Source: Ignavibacteriota bacterium (GTDB taxonomy: Bacteria; Bacteroidota; Ignavibacteria; UBA10030). From it: a stretch of 32,998 nt of DNA. Positions 1 to 7,555 of this stretch are shown here, in pieces. Made by a program: the position numbers and the translations under genes. Numbering within the stretch: the first letter of the stretch is position 1; every line of letters starts with the position of its first letter. The DNA lies in NCBI GenBank assembly GCA_003142575.1, contig PLMS01000052.1:1-32998 (forward strand), given 5' to 3'. The notes under the pieces are model-generated. The model saw only the letters and a program-made list of their open reading frames with translations, made no database searches and was not told where the DNA came from.

Positions 1-452
1 ATATCCTCTCTGCTTACATTTTTTGCGAAGGCTTTATCTTTGAGTTTCTTTTTAACGGAAGAGACTTCCAAATCTGCAATCTTATTTGGCCGGATGACAG
101 CCACGGCAAAAATGAAGCCGCAAAGCTCGTCACAAGCATAGAGAACTTTTGCCATAAGTGATTCTCTTGGCACTCTACTAAAACTCGCATGCCCTAAGAT
201 TGCATTTCGAATATCATCCTGATATCCCTTCGACTTCAGAATTTCGGATCCTTTTAAAGGATGGTCCGGTATTGTTGGATACATTTCATAATCGAAATCA
301 TGCAGGACACCAACAATTGCCCACTTCTCTTCATCTTCACCATACTTTCGAGCATACGCTCTCATCGCGGCTTCAACTGCATACATGTGTTTTCGCAAAG
401 CATCACTTTTTGTATATTCATTCATAAGATTCAAAGCATCAGAATAATTCAT
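1..452 (-). CDS. HD-domain hydrolase, 3' end cut by window edge
   Basis: An open minus-strand frame starts at the ATG at 452-450 and runs off the left edge, giving about 150 residues. It begins MNYSDALNLMNEYTKSDALR and contains the HD signature as H..EAAMRAYARKYGE....VLHDFDYE, followed by HPLKGSEIL and a later ILGHASF histidine. That is the order of metal-binding residues in HD/HDIG-type phosphohydrolases of about 180-200 residues. The substrate cannot be read from the sequence; the family includes nucleotidases and phosphodiesterases. The gene follows nth on the same strand, with about 50 bp between them that contain part of a small palindromic repeat. The family assignment is fairly secure, the function is open, and the missing C-terminus lies outside the window. 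Confidence 0.8.
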   Translation of the reverse strand, partial: MNYSDALNLMNEYTKSDALRKHMYAVEAAMRAYARKYGEDEEKWAIVGVLHDFDYEMYPTIPDHPLKGSEILKSKGYQDDIRNAILGHASFSRVPRESLMAKVLYACDELCGFIFAVAVIRPNKIADLEVSSVKKKLKDKAFAKNVSRED

Positions 453-502
453 TTGTATTCCTTATGTTATAGCATAGTGAGTAAAACATTTTTGAGACAT
501 CC

Positions 503-1222
503 TTATTTCCTTATCCTGGATTCCCGCTCGCCTGCCAAAGCAAAACGACGGGCAGACTTGTGCGGGAATGACAAAATGTTAGCGGATGGACAGTTGTCCG
601 ACAAAACACAGTGCTCACAGAGCGGCTTTCGGGCATTGCAGGTTTTTCGTCCATGAAGAATAAGAAGATTGCTGAATCGATACCATTCTTTCTTCGGTAC
701 TAACTTCATGAGATCCTGTTCTATTTTCTCCGGAGATACGTTCTTGGTCAGTCCAAGTCGATTTGATAACCGTATTACATGAGTATCCACCACAATTCCA
801 TTTTGTATGCCATACGCTCCGCCAAGAACACAATTTGCCGTTTTCCTCCCCACTCCCTGCAACGACATTAAGTCATCCATCGACTGTGGCACTTGACCTT
901 GAAAGTGATCGACTATTGCAGTGCACGCTTCCATAATATGCTTTGCCTTCATTCGATAGAAGCCAGTCGATTTAATTTCATGCTCTAATTCATTTCTATC
1001 AGCATCTGCGAAGTCCTTAGCATGTCGGTACTTAGCAAACAATGCCGGTGTAATCATATTAACCCTTACATCCGTACATTGAGCGGATAGTATGGTCGAT
1101 ACAAGAAGCTGCAAGGGATCTGAGAACACAAGAGCCGTACGAGCTTGAGGAAATTCTTTCTTCAAACGCGAAATAATCCGAGCTGTCCGGTTGGTTGTAT
1201 CATCTTTCTTAGTTGCTTTCAT
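503..1222 (-). CDS. nth: Endonuclease III (DNA glycosylase/AP lyase)
   Basis: Base-excision repair enzyme that removes oxidised pyrimidines and nicks abasic sites. The 239-residue product has the helix-hairpin-helix LQGVGRKTANCV with the catalytic lysine (K127), the catalytic aspartate in VDTHV (D146), and the C-x6-C-x2-C-x5-C [4Fe-4S] ligands C195, C202, C205 and C211. The ATG at 1222 gives a normal N-terminus. It lies 16 bp downstream of the unknown gene at 1239-2171 and ends a run dus, polX, unknown, nth, so it is probably cotranscribed with another DNA-repair gene. Oddity: after CPSANIL the last ~22 residues are encoded by an interspersed palindromic repeat (515-572), so the C-terminal tail is foreign and probably dispensable. 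Identification is very secure. Confidence 0.97.
   Translation of the reverse strand: MKATKKDDTTNRTARIISRLKKEFPQARTALVFSDPLQLLVSTILSAQCTDVRVNMITPALFAKYRHAKDFADADRNELEHEIKSTGFYRMKAKHIMEACTAIVDHFQGQVPQSMDDLMSLQGVGRKTANCVLGGAYGIQNGIVVDTHVIRLSNRLGLTKNVSPEKIEQDLMKLVPKKEWYRFSNLLILHGRKTCNARKPLCEHCVLSDNCPSANILSFPHKSARRFALAGERESRIRK
515..572. repeat. Small interspersed palindromic repeat inside the 3' end of nth
   Basis: A 58-bp segment bounded by inverted ATTCCCGC (520-527) and GCGGGAAT (562-569), with a second inner pair CTGCC (532-536) and GGCAG (551-555). This arrangement, a short hairpin with ATTCCCGC ends, is a familiar pattern of non-coding interspersed repeats in many bacterial genomes. Here it lies in frame within nth and carries the reading frame to a stop at 503. 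Whether it is mobile cannot be told from one copy. Confidence 0.65.
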
Positions 1223-1238
1223 GAAATTCCCTAAGAAA

Positions 1239-2171
1239 TCAGAACATCTCCTTTGTCAGCCACGTTCCTGCTCGAATAGCATTTGCAACGAGATGCCTAT
1301 CCTTCGTAAACTTCTGAGTCACTGCAACAGCAGCACGCAGAGTGAATCTGTCTTTGGTTAAGATCCGAAGCGTATACTCCTCCCCTATCCCCAATCCAAG
1401 TTTACGCTGCCAGACAGAGACATTGAGATGATGTATCTCCGTCCGAAAATATTTAATTGACTCACCTAACTCCTTATGGAATAGTTCATAAGACTCTTTC
1501 CCCTTAACAAAATTCACTTGTAATTCAAATCGATCGAAACCAGTATAGGAAACTCCATCTGAGAGCAAAAGGTTGTAGATCGAGCATACCATCGTCTCGA
1601 ATTCGCTTGCTTTCTTTTCATGAGCCGAATTATAGATACCTATACCATTCTTCACCATATTCTCTAGAATGTCTAGGTTTGAACCGCCTTGAACGACATA
1701 GAGAGACTCAAAGATAGATGCGTTGCTTTTTCCCACCTTGAAGCCGGTCTTTTGCATGAAAGACCGCCCATCGGCCATTCGTGACTTTGGTAATTCACTT
1801 TGTTTGGTTTCTATGAGATATCTTGCATCGTATCCACTCGCTAATCCATAATGGATATTCGGCAGTAACTGCTCTGAGGTCTGTATAATCTGATCTTTCA
1901 TAATTTTTTGAATTTCATCTGTATCCGACTGTATCGGTGTGGAAAGAAACTGTGACAGATTTCCACGCGTTGCCTGAACACTCTTTGCTGTCAGATCTGA
2001 AATATGATTCTTCCATACCGATTTTATTCGCTCGGTTTCTTTATTCAATTCAGATCTAAGATCATGCAATGACCTTGCATATTCCTTCTCCGTTACCATC
2101 TTCTTATGCTGGTGGAGCACTGAATAGGCTATAATCGGTATTTCGAAAGATAAAACGTTGTAGATACTCAT
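1239..2171 (-). CDS. Unknown 310-residue protein between polX and nth
   Basis: I do not recognise this family. The frame is convincing: ATG start 15 bp after the polX stop, stop 16 bp before nth, same strand and no competing frame. The product appears soluble, with no signal peptide and no clear membrane segment. Residues ~20-90 are rich in charged residues and look helical (KEYARSLHDLRSELNKETERIK). The rest alternates polar and hydrophobic residues and ends TWLTKEMF. A GLASGYDARYLIETKQ stretch and a GSNLDILENMVKNGIGIYN stretch look like ordered domain elements. Its position inside a repair cluster suggests, but does not show, a nucleic-acid role. Certain as a gene, unknown in function. Confidence 0.8.
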   Translation of the reverse strand: MSIYNVLSFEIPIIAYSVLHQHKKMVTEKEYARSLHDLRSELNKETERIKSVWKNHISDLTAKSVQATRGNLSQFLSTPIQSDTDEIQKIMKDQIIQTSEQLLPNIHYGLASGYDARYLIETKQSELPKSRMADGRSFMQKTGFKVGKSNASIFESLYVVQGGSNLDILENMVKNGIGIYNSAHEKKASEFETMVCSIYNLLLSDGVSYTGFDRFELQVNFVKGKESYELFHKELGESIKYFRTEIHHLNVSVWQRKLGLGIGEEYTLRILTKDRFTLRAAVAVTQKFTKDRHLVANAIRAGTWLTKEMF

Positions 2172-2186
2172 TGATGTGTCCCTTCA

Positions 2187-3932
2187 TTACTTACGTTCCA
2201 GAAAATGAATAACTTGCCGGATGGGCCATGTATTGACGACATCTTTTGCTTCAAGCCAGCCTTTACGCGCAATTCCAACACCGTATTGGACATCATGAAG
2301 ACCGTCCACATGATGGGCGTCCGGATTGATAAAGATGCGGACACCTTTTTCTTTCGCATACTTCACGTATCGCCAATCTAAATCGAGTCGCATTGGATGA
2401 GAATTGATCTCAATCGCCTTTCCATAATCAGCAGCAACATTGATAATCTCATTCATATTCACCGGATACCCTTCACGCTCAAGAAGAAGCCTGCCGGTCG
2501 GATGACCAAGGATGGTCACATATTTGTTCTTTAATGCTTTGATGATGCGCTTTGTTGCTTCATCTTCAGTCATTTTAAACTTGCTGTGGATGGAAGCAAC
2601 GACATAATCGAATTCGGAAAGGAGTTTGTCAGAATAATCCAGGGAGCCATCAGAAAGAATGTCGCATTCTGTCCCCTTGAATATACGAAAGTTCGAATCC
2701 TTCTCATTCATTCGATCAATTTGTTTCATCTGCGCATGGACTTTTTCAGGAGACAAGCCACCCGCATAGGCTGCTGCCTGACTATGATCAGCGATTCCAA
2801 GATATTCCCATTCTAACTTCTTCGCAGTTTCAACCATTTGCTCAAGTGTACTCAAGCCGTCGCTATCGGTCGTATGACAATGAAATGTTCCACGAAGGTC
2901 GCTGAGCTCAATTAACTTTGGGATGGCATGTTTCTGTGCATATTCTATCTCGCCTGTTTTCTCCCTCAGCTCCGGCGGGATATAATGAAGTCCGAGCGCC
3001 TTGTAAATGTCTTCTTCGCTGTCACAGGAAGGAATTTTACTCCCCTTGCGAGATGATTTTGATTCCTCGATGTGAGTAAAACCATATTCATTGAGACTCC
3101 AGCCATATTTTCGAGCCAGCGATCTCACTTCTACATTATGTTCTTTGCTTCCCGTGAAATAATTCAACGCAAAAGGATATTCGGCATCTTTTACAACACG
3201 AAGATCGCACTGAATTCCGTTCTTTAATATCACGCTCGCTTTTGTATCTCCGGTAGCAAGAACAGATTCTACTTCTTCATATGTTGTAAATTTCTTCAAT
3301 ATGTCCGAACGATTTTTATCTGCCGCACTCACCAGGATATCAATATCACCGATAATCTCTTTTCGCCTGCGAAGACTGCCTGCATAGTCACAGCGCTTGA
3401 TTCCCTTTATACCCTTCAGCATGTGCACAATCTTCTCGGCAGATTCGAGTGCTTGTGGATAAAGATGCTTGTCACTGCTTCGTTCTCTTTGCTCGATGCT
3501 TTTAAGAATATTTTCTTCTGTCTTCGCCCCAAATCCGTCAACGGGTCGAAGAAGCTTCTGTTCACATGCCTTCTTCAGTTCCGCTATAGATTTGATGTCC
3601 ATTCTTTCATACAGGACTTTTACTTTTTTCGGCCCCAAACCTTGAAGGTGGAGAAGTTCAAGCACTCCCTTTGGAATAGAAGAACGTAACTCTTCGTGTT
3701 GCTTTGAAACTCCTTTCGTTACTAAATCGGTGATGATTCCAGCTAAGCCGCTTCCTATTCCTTTGATTTCTGTAAGAGATTTAGATTTGACGAGAGTTGA
3801 TAGATCCTCCGTCACTCCAGAAATGATCTGGGATGCATTATGGAATGCGCGTGAACGAAATGGATTCTCGCCCTTTAACTCGAGCAGAGTTCCCATTTCA
3901 TCAAGAATTTCTGCAATACGCTTTTTATCCAT
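2187..3932 (-). CDS. polX: DNA polymerase X with PHP domain
   Basis: Family X DNA polymerase with a C-terminal PHP 3'-5' exonuclease domain, thought to act in gap filling during base-excision repair. The 581-residue length is normal for bacterial PolX. Order: N-terminal 8-kDa-like helical domain; helix-hairpin-helix segments (EIKGIGSGLAGII, LQGLGPKKVKVL); nucleotidyltransferase core AGSLRRRKEIIGDIDILV with metal-binding D196 and D198 and a third carboxylate in QCDLRVV (D243); then PHP metal ligands FHCHTTDSDG (H351, H353, D358), ADHSQ (D382, H383) and later HPTGR and DAHH motifs. All expected catalytic residues are present. The ATG at 3932 is preceded by a GAGGAGA ribosome-binding site. It starts 9 bp after dus, so the two are likely cotranscribed. 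Confidence 0.96.
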   Translation of the reverse strand: MDKKRIAEILDEMGTLLELKGENPFRSRAFHNASQIISGVTEDLSTLVKSKSLTEIKGIGSGLAGIITDLVTKGVSKQHEELRSSIPKGVLELLHLQGLGPKKVKVLYERMDIKSIAELKKACEQKLLRPVDGFGAKTEENILKSIEQRERSSDKHLYPQALESAEKIVHMLKGIKGIKRCDYAGSLRRRKEIIGDIDILVSAADKNRSDILKKFTTYEEVESVLATGDTKASVILKNGIQCDLRVVKDAEYPFALNYFTGSKEHNVEVRSLARKYGWSLNEYGFTHIEESKSSRKGSKIPSCDSEEDIYKALGLHYIPPELREKTGEIEYAQKHAIPKLIELSDLRGTFHCHTTDSDGLSTLEQMVETAKKLEWEYLGIADHSQAAAYAGGLSPEKVHAQMKQIDRMNEKDSNFRIFKGTECDILSDGSLDYSDKLLSEFDYVVASIHSKFKMTEDEATKRIIKALKNKYVTILGHPTGRLLLEREGYPVNMNEIINVAADYGKAIEINSHPMRLDLDWRYVKYAKEKGVRIFINPDAHHVDGLHDVQYGVGIARKGWLEAKDVVNTWPIRQVIHFLERK

Positions 3933-3941
3933 TGTCTCTCC

Positions 3942-4952
3942 TCACGCAGCTTCCACGTGATCGGAATTTGATTGTATGACGTCGTGTGAAAGAAGTTCAT
4001 CGCGATATTCCAAAAGTCGGACCATCGTCGGCTCCAACTCAACAAACAGCATCATCTCCTGACGCACTTTTGATGCACCGTACAATCCTTTCAGGTATCC
4101 GGTGTAGTGCTTTCGGAATTCAATCACTCCTTTCCGTTCACCCTTACACTCGACAGATAGTTGTAAGTGTTCCATGAGAAGGCGGAAACGTTCTTCGATG
4201 GTGGGGCATGAAAGAAGTATTCCTGTGCTCAGGAAGTGTTTCGTCTGCTTGAATAGCCACGGATTCTCTATGGCACCGCGGCCAATCATCACTCCGTCGC
4301 AGCCTGTTTCCTTAAAGACATCTCGGATCTTTTCCGGTGTTTCAAGTGAACCATTAGCAATAACCGGAATCGAGACCGCTGATTTTGCTTTCGGTATCCA
4401 TGAAAAATCTGGCTCACCTTTGTGAGCTTGAGACCGGGTTCGGCAATGAATCGTCATTGCTGCTGCACCGGTTTGTTCAATCATCTTTGCAATATCAACG
4501 ATATTAATCGATTCGGCATCCCAGCCAATTCTTGTTTTTACTGTTACAGGGATTTTTACAGTCTTCACGACCGCGGAAACGATGCGCTCCATCTTTGGCA
4601 TATCGCGAAGTAAACCCGAACCGGCTCCGCATCCTACTACGTTTCGCACCCAGCAGCCGCAATTGATATCGATAATATCCGGCTGGAGGCTTTCAGCGAT
4701 GCGTGCTGCACCTTCCATCGAAGACTCTTCTCCGCCATAGATTTGAATTCCGAATGGGCGTTCCTCATCACGAAAATCCATCTTCTTCTTTGTCTTTTCA
4801 GAATTCCGGACAAGCCCCTCAGAATTCACAAATTCTGTATACACGATATCGGCGCCAAGCCGCTTACAAACAATGCGGAATGCTTGATCCGTAACATCCT
4901 CCATTGGTGCCAAAAGGAGCGGTTTTTCTATATTTATTGTGCCAATGCGCAT
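3942..4952 (-). CDS. dusB: tRNA-dihydrouridine synthase (DusB-like)
   Basis: FMN-dependent enzyme that reduces uridine to dihydrouridine in the tRNA D-loop. The 336-residue product has the N-terminal APMEDVTDQAFR flavin motif, TEFVNSEGL, the active-site loop DINCGCWVRNVVG with C100 in the position of the catalytic cysteine, KTRIGWD, the substrate/FMN-binding HCRTRSQAHKG, and the phosphate-binding IANGSL and GVMIGRGAIENPWLF segments. The usual proline after the catalytic cysteine is tryptophan (W101). The first gene of the minus-strand repair cluster, it ends 9 bp before polX. No obvious strong ribosome-binding site precedes the ATG at 4952. The subgroup name is by resemblance only. Confidence 0.93.
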   Translation of the reverse strand: MRIGTINIEKPLLLAPMEDVTDQAFRIVCKRLGADIVYTEFVNSEGLVRNSEKTKKKMDFRDEERPFGIQIYGGEESSMEGAARIAESLQPDIIDINCGCWVRNVVGCGAGSGLLRDMPKMERIVSAVVKTVKIPVTVKTRIGWDAESINIVDIAKMIEQTGAAAMTIHCRTRSQAHKGEPDFSWIPKAKSAVSIPVIANGSLETPEKIRDVFKETGCDGVMIGRGAIENPWLFKQTKHFLSTGILLSCPTIEERFRLLMEHLQLSVECKGERKGVIEFRKHYTGYLKGLYGASKVRQEMMLFVELEPTMVRLLEYRDELLSHDVIQSNSDHVEAA

Positions 4953-5309
4953 TCAATTATGCCGGTTTCTTTTGCTCAATATACAAAAACCAGAAAGCAG
5001 TTACAATGAAACCCTATGCTGCTTTCACCAAATAGAAAAGGCGACTCTGTTTCAAGTGCCGCCTTTTGTTCTCAATTTAACAGTGGACTTCTCCCCTTCT
5101 TCTTTGCGCCCTTCCCTTTTATCGTTCCCTCTAACTCGTTCTTTTCCGTGACTGCTTTTAGCAAATAACGTGTGAGTGTTTACACCGTGTCGTTGCGAAC
5201 AATTAACAACTTATTTTTTCGTGAGCAGCGGCATGGATCACACTATCTTTCAAATATGTGAGCGACGTAAACACGATTGTTATGTGCCGCGCAGCCGTCG
5301 AGATACTCG
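4953..5309. other. Intergenic region, no gene
   Basis: About 360 bp between the start of dus and the stop of the CPBP-family gene. It holds a probable bidirectional terminator (5036-5067, listed separately). Its right half (about 5160-5309) is an untranslatable stretch directly after the CPBP stop codon; the stop itself lies in a 7-mer AGCTAAC that loosely resembles integron core sites. The leftmost part presumably carries the dus promoter, which I cannot place. Confidence 0.5.
5036..5067. terminator. Probable bidirectional rho-independent terminator
   Basis: Inverted repeat AAAAGGCGACT ... AGTGCCGCCTTTT with an 8-nt loop and a two-base bulge. A T-rich run follows the hairpin on both strands. 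On the minus strand it would stop read-through from the CPBP-family gene before dus. Confidence 0.6.
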
Positions 5310-6200
5310 TTAGCTTGGGTGGCTGGTCAGGTCACCTCGCAAAAGTGTTCGGATTTTCTGACGTTGATAAAGACACATCAAAGCAATACTGATAAAAACC
5401 GTGAGAGTCACTATGAAACCACCTTCCAAACCAAACGTACCACCTGTAAATAATGGCGGACCATTGAGCACAATCATTTTCCAACTGCCTCCTAAATCAC
5501 TAATGCCGCTTTCCGTTAACCCAAGTACCGGCCCCAATAATACATCCCATGCAAAGTGAATGGAAATGGGAAACCATAAATTACCGGTGATGCTATAAGC
5601 AAGACAAAAGAGCAATCCTGCGGCAAATACATTGACCACGGGCAACCACTCACCTTTATATGCGCCAGCATGGATACCGGCGAATAATAGTGCCGACACG
5701 ACAATTGCGATAACGATATTGGATTGGCGTCGGATCGTTTGAAAAATAAATCCACAAAGGAGAAGTTCCTGTGTGAGGACATTAAAAAACATAGCTGTCG
5801 CAGCTCCCACCAGAACCTGCCACGCAAAACCAACTGGTACTATGAATGATGCCCAGCCTAATCCCCAAGCAGTACCAACAGACACTCCCAGCCAAATGCT
5901 TCCAACCGCTAGCCCACCGAGAAAATCTCTCTTGATGTGGCCGAAAGCGAGTCCAATTGTTAGAAAGGGGCGGTGGTCGATAAATCGTGTCATGAACCAT
6001 GTGGCTGCTAATATTGTTACTGCACATGCAATATCGGTATATAATCGTGCTTCAATCGGAGATGTTTGCATCCACCGAACAAGTCCCGAACCAAATAGTA
6101 CAAAGCATGGAGCCAATAAAAATCCCCAAATGAGAATGAACAATCCTGATCTCCAAAGGATTCTCCAGATCGAATATAAACCTGAAATGATGCTTGACAT
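5310..6200 (-). CDS. CPBP-family intramembrane protease homologue, altered motif 1
   Basis: Polytopic membrane protein of about 296 residues with roughly eight hydrophobic segments, matching the Abi/CPBP (Rce1-like) family of intramembrane glutamic endopeptidases. Motif 2 (FAGIH, H177) and motif 3 (SIHFAWD, H215 and D219) are present. Motif 1, normally EExxxR, reads QELLLC: the first glutamate is Gln (144), the second is kept (E145), and the arginine is Cys (149). This could mean lost or altered peptidase activity. The ATG at 6200 is preferred over the in-frame TTG at 6203; a GAAAGG lies about 11 nt upstream. The stop codon lies in AGCTAAC, and a long non-coding stretch follows. A stand-alone gene with no evident operon partner. 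Confidence 0.82.
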   Translation of the reverse strand: MSSIISGLYSIWRILWRSGLFILIWGFLLAPCFVLFGSGLVRWMQTSPIEARLYTDIACAVTILAATWFMTRFIDHRPFLTIGLAFGHIKRDFLGGLAVGSIWLGVSVGTAWGLGWASFIVPVGFAWQVLVGAATAMFFNVLTQELLLCGFIFQTIRRQSNIVIAIVVSALLFAGIHAGAYKGEWLPVVNVFAAGLLFCLAYSITGNLWFPISIHFAWDVLLGPVLGLTESGISDLGGSWKMIVLNGPPLFTGGTFGLEGGFIVTLTVFISIALMCLYQRQKIRTLLRGDLTSHPS

Positions 6201-6203
6201 CAA

Positions 6204-6490
6204 GAAGTTAACCTTTCAATGTATTTCAAACGACGAGGCATCCTAGCTTATGATTATACTGCATGCCAACGACCGTAGCGCTGGAACAATACAGTGCTTT
6301 TGCAAACTCGCAAATGACAAAGTCTCTGTGAACAAAAGCGGTGAGCGACAACTATGATTCATTCTTATCATAAATGGAGCGTCGTTGTTTGCCGTGTTAT
6401 GCGTTCGTTGTCCCTGTTTGACGCACCCAGAATGACGGTTGACAGTGCAAACACCGATTCAAGCAAACGATCTCGAAAATAAATAAATGC
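6204..6490. other. Intergenic region with cassette-like 7-mer
   Basis: About 290 bp between the hemerythrin stop and the CPBP-family start, with no credible gene. On the minus strand it contains GCATAAC (6402-6396) about 90 nt after the hemerythrin stop. That 7-mer is the exact complement of GTTATGC (7083-7077) upstream of the hemerythrin gene. It also contains loosely repeated GAGCG(T/A)C..AAC segments. See the finding on integron-like core sites. Confidence 0.35.
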
Positions 6491-6916
6491 TCATTGAGTG
6501 TCACTTGTTCCCGGTTTTCCTTTGCTGGTGATATATGGTATGTATTCCCTGTCCATGCCAAGAACGTGAGTAGTATACCAGGATGCGAGGAATGTGAGTA
6601 TTTCACGCTGGAGAACAATATCCTTCTGTTCGATCTTTTGGGACATATTAAATACTTTTCTGATGAAGTCGACATGTATCTCAACGTGTTTTAACAATCC
6701 CGGATACTTCCCTTGCAACATATAACGTTCTTCTGTAGCAAAATGTGTATAGGCATAATTGATGAGAGAATCAATGATGGCAGAGGTTGTTTTCCATTCT
6801 GTCTTATTTTCGATCGATGTGATAAGTTGATTGACGATGTTCAGCAAACCTTGATGTTGAATGTCGATTTCCGGCACACCGACTTTGAATCTATCCTGCC
6901 AAGGTATTGTTTTCAT
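6491..6916 (-). CDS. Bacteriohemerythrin
   Basis: Non-haem di-iron oxygen-binding protein of 141 residues, probably cytoplasmic and used for O2 sensing, storage or delivery. All seven expected iron ligands are visible: H21 (IDIQHQGLL), H58 and E62 (HFATEE), H77 and H81 (HVEIHVDF), H117 and D122 (THVLGMD). The N-terminus IPWQDRFKVGVPEID is typical of single-domain bacteriohemerythrins. The start at 6916 is fixed by a strong AGAAGGAGA ribosome-binding site 7 nt upstream. It stands alone; the hydrophobic-free ends and lack of fused domains argue against a methyl-accepting chemotaxis protein. Complementary 7-mers GTTATGC and GCATAAC lie upstream and downstream. Confidence 0.95.
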   Translation of the reverse strand: MKTIPWQDRFKVGVPEIDIQHQGLLNIVNQLITSIENKTEWKTTSAIIDSLINYAYTHFATEERYMLQGKYPGLLKHVEIHVDFIRKVFNMSQKIEQKDIVLQREILTFLASWYTTHVLGMDREYIPYITSKGKPGTSDTQ

Positions 6917-6923
6917 ATCAATA

Positions 6924-6932
6924 TCTCCTTCT
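6924..6932 (-). promoter_or_regulatory. Strong ribosome-binding site of the bacteriohemerythrin gene
   Basis: AGAAGGAGA on the minus strand, 7 nt before the ATG at 6916. It fixes the start codon. Confidence 0.8.
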
Positions 6933-7182
6933 GAGGAAAAATGAATTAAACCAAGTGGACAAATATCATTTGAGCTTCATGAAACATCTATCACCTATAT
7001 CCTAAGTAAATATACATATTTTCGTGACATATATTTGTAATCGCTCTAAGTTTAAGGTCACAATAGGCACAATGACGCATAACGTTTCAGCCGGAGGCCT
7101 GCAACAGACATCCCGCAACACGGGATGAGATTAAATAAAGTACATGAGATATCAGTCAAACACAATGCTTTTGAGAGAAAAT

Positions 7183-7214
7183 AAAAAACCCCCAGTAGCG
7201 CCAACAACTGAGGG
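7183..7214 (-). terminator. Rho-independent terminator at the left end of the secreted-protein island
   Basis: On the minus strand CCCTCAGT (7214-7207), a 10-nt loop, and ACTGGGGG (7196-7189) form an 8-bp stem with one G-T pair, followed by six T. It would end transcription coming from the T9SS gene at 7556-8320 through the comM fragment. Confidence 0.75.
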
Positions 7215-7330
7215 TACACAAAAAGTGTTTTACGCCGCCATTTTAGGAGGGAGCGGCGTGCCTCAAACTTACACAAGCTTTTGTTCTTTGTCAACATCTG
7301 TTGTCAAAAAAATCTTCTCTTTGTGTTTGT

Positions 7331-7474
7331 TCACACCGCATAGAAACTTCTATCGAGACTTCTGTACTGAATTGCTTCGCTCAGGTGTTCTGTTCTTATA
7401 TCGCTGCTGCCGCTCAAATTGGTAATGGATGTCAATGCGCTGTAAAAGCGGACAAAAGATTTTACCGACATATT
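7331..7474 (-). pseudogene. comM 3'-end fragment, copy 1
   Basis: Bases 7331-7426 match the last ~96 bp of the intact comM (18832-18927) with few changes, including the C-terminal reading frame LSEAIQYRSLDRSFYAV and its stop. At 7427 the match jumps to comM 19206-19253, an internal deletion of about 280 bp. An in-frame ORF of 64 codons exists (7331-7525), but its N-terminal half is not ComM-like and it lacks the ATPase core, so it cannot be functional ComM. Same orientation as comM, directly downstream of a T9SS cargo gene. Confidence 0.85.
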
Positions 7475-7545
7475 ATTATCGCCCGCCAGGAACTTCTTAA
7501 GAATGGTTAGTAAATCAGATCTCACTTTTGGATGAAAAGAGCTGC
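7475..7545. repeat. Junction repeat, copy 1
   Basis: About 70 bp (with ACTTCTTAAGAA and AAATCAGATCTCACTTTT) linking the comM fragment to the stop codon of the T9SS gene at 7556. It recurs at 8805-8876 in the same relative position with about 90% identity. It is not part of intact comM. A run of nine G (7546-7554) follows in this copy only. Confidence 0.75.
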
Positions 7546-7555
7546 GGGGGGGGGA

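Larger units (their letters stand above)
6917..7330. other. Intergenic region, no gene
   Basis: About 410 bp between the hemerythrin gene and the first comM fragment. It contains the hemerythrin ribosome-binding site, a GTTATGC 7-mer on the minus strand (7083-7077), a minus-strand terminator at 7183-7214, and a further hairpin ACGCCGC (7232-7238) / GCGGCGT (7253-7259). Short open frames here have no coding character. Confidence 0.5.

Noticed and set aside
7058..7297. 79-codon ORF near the left end of the island
   Set aside because: It runs through the terminator hairpin and palindromes and shows no domain or ribosome-binding site.
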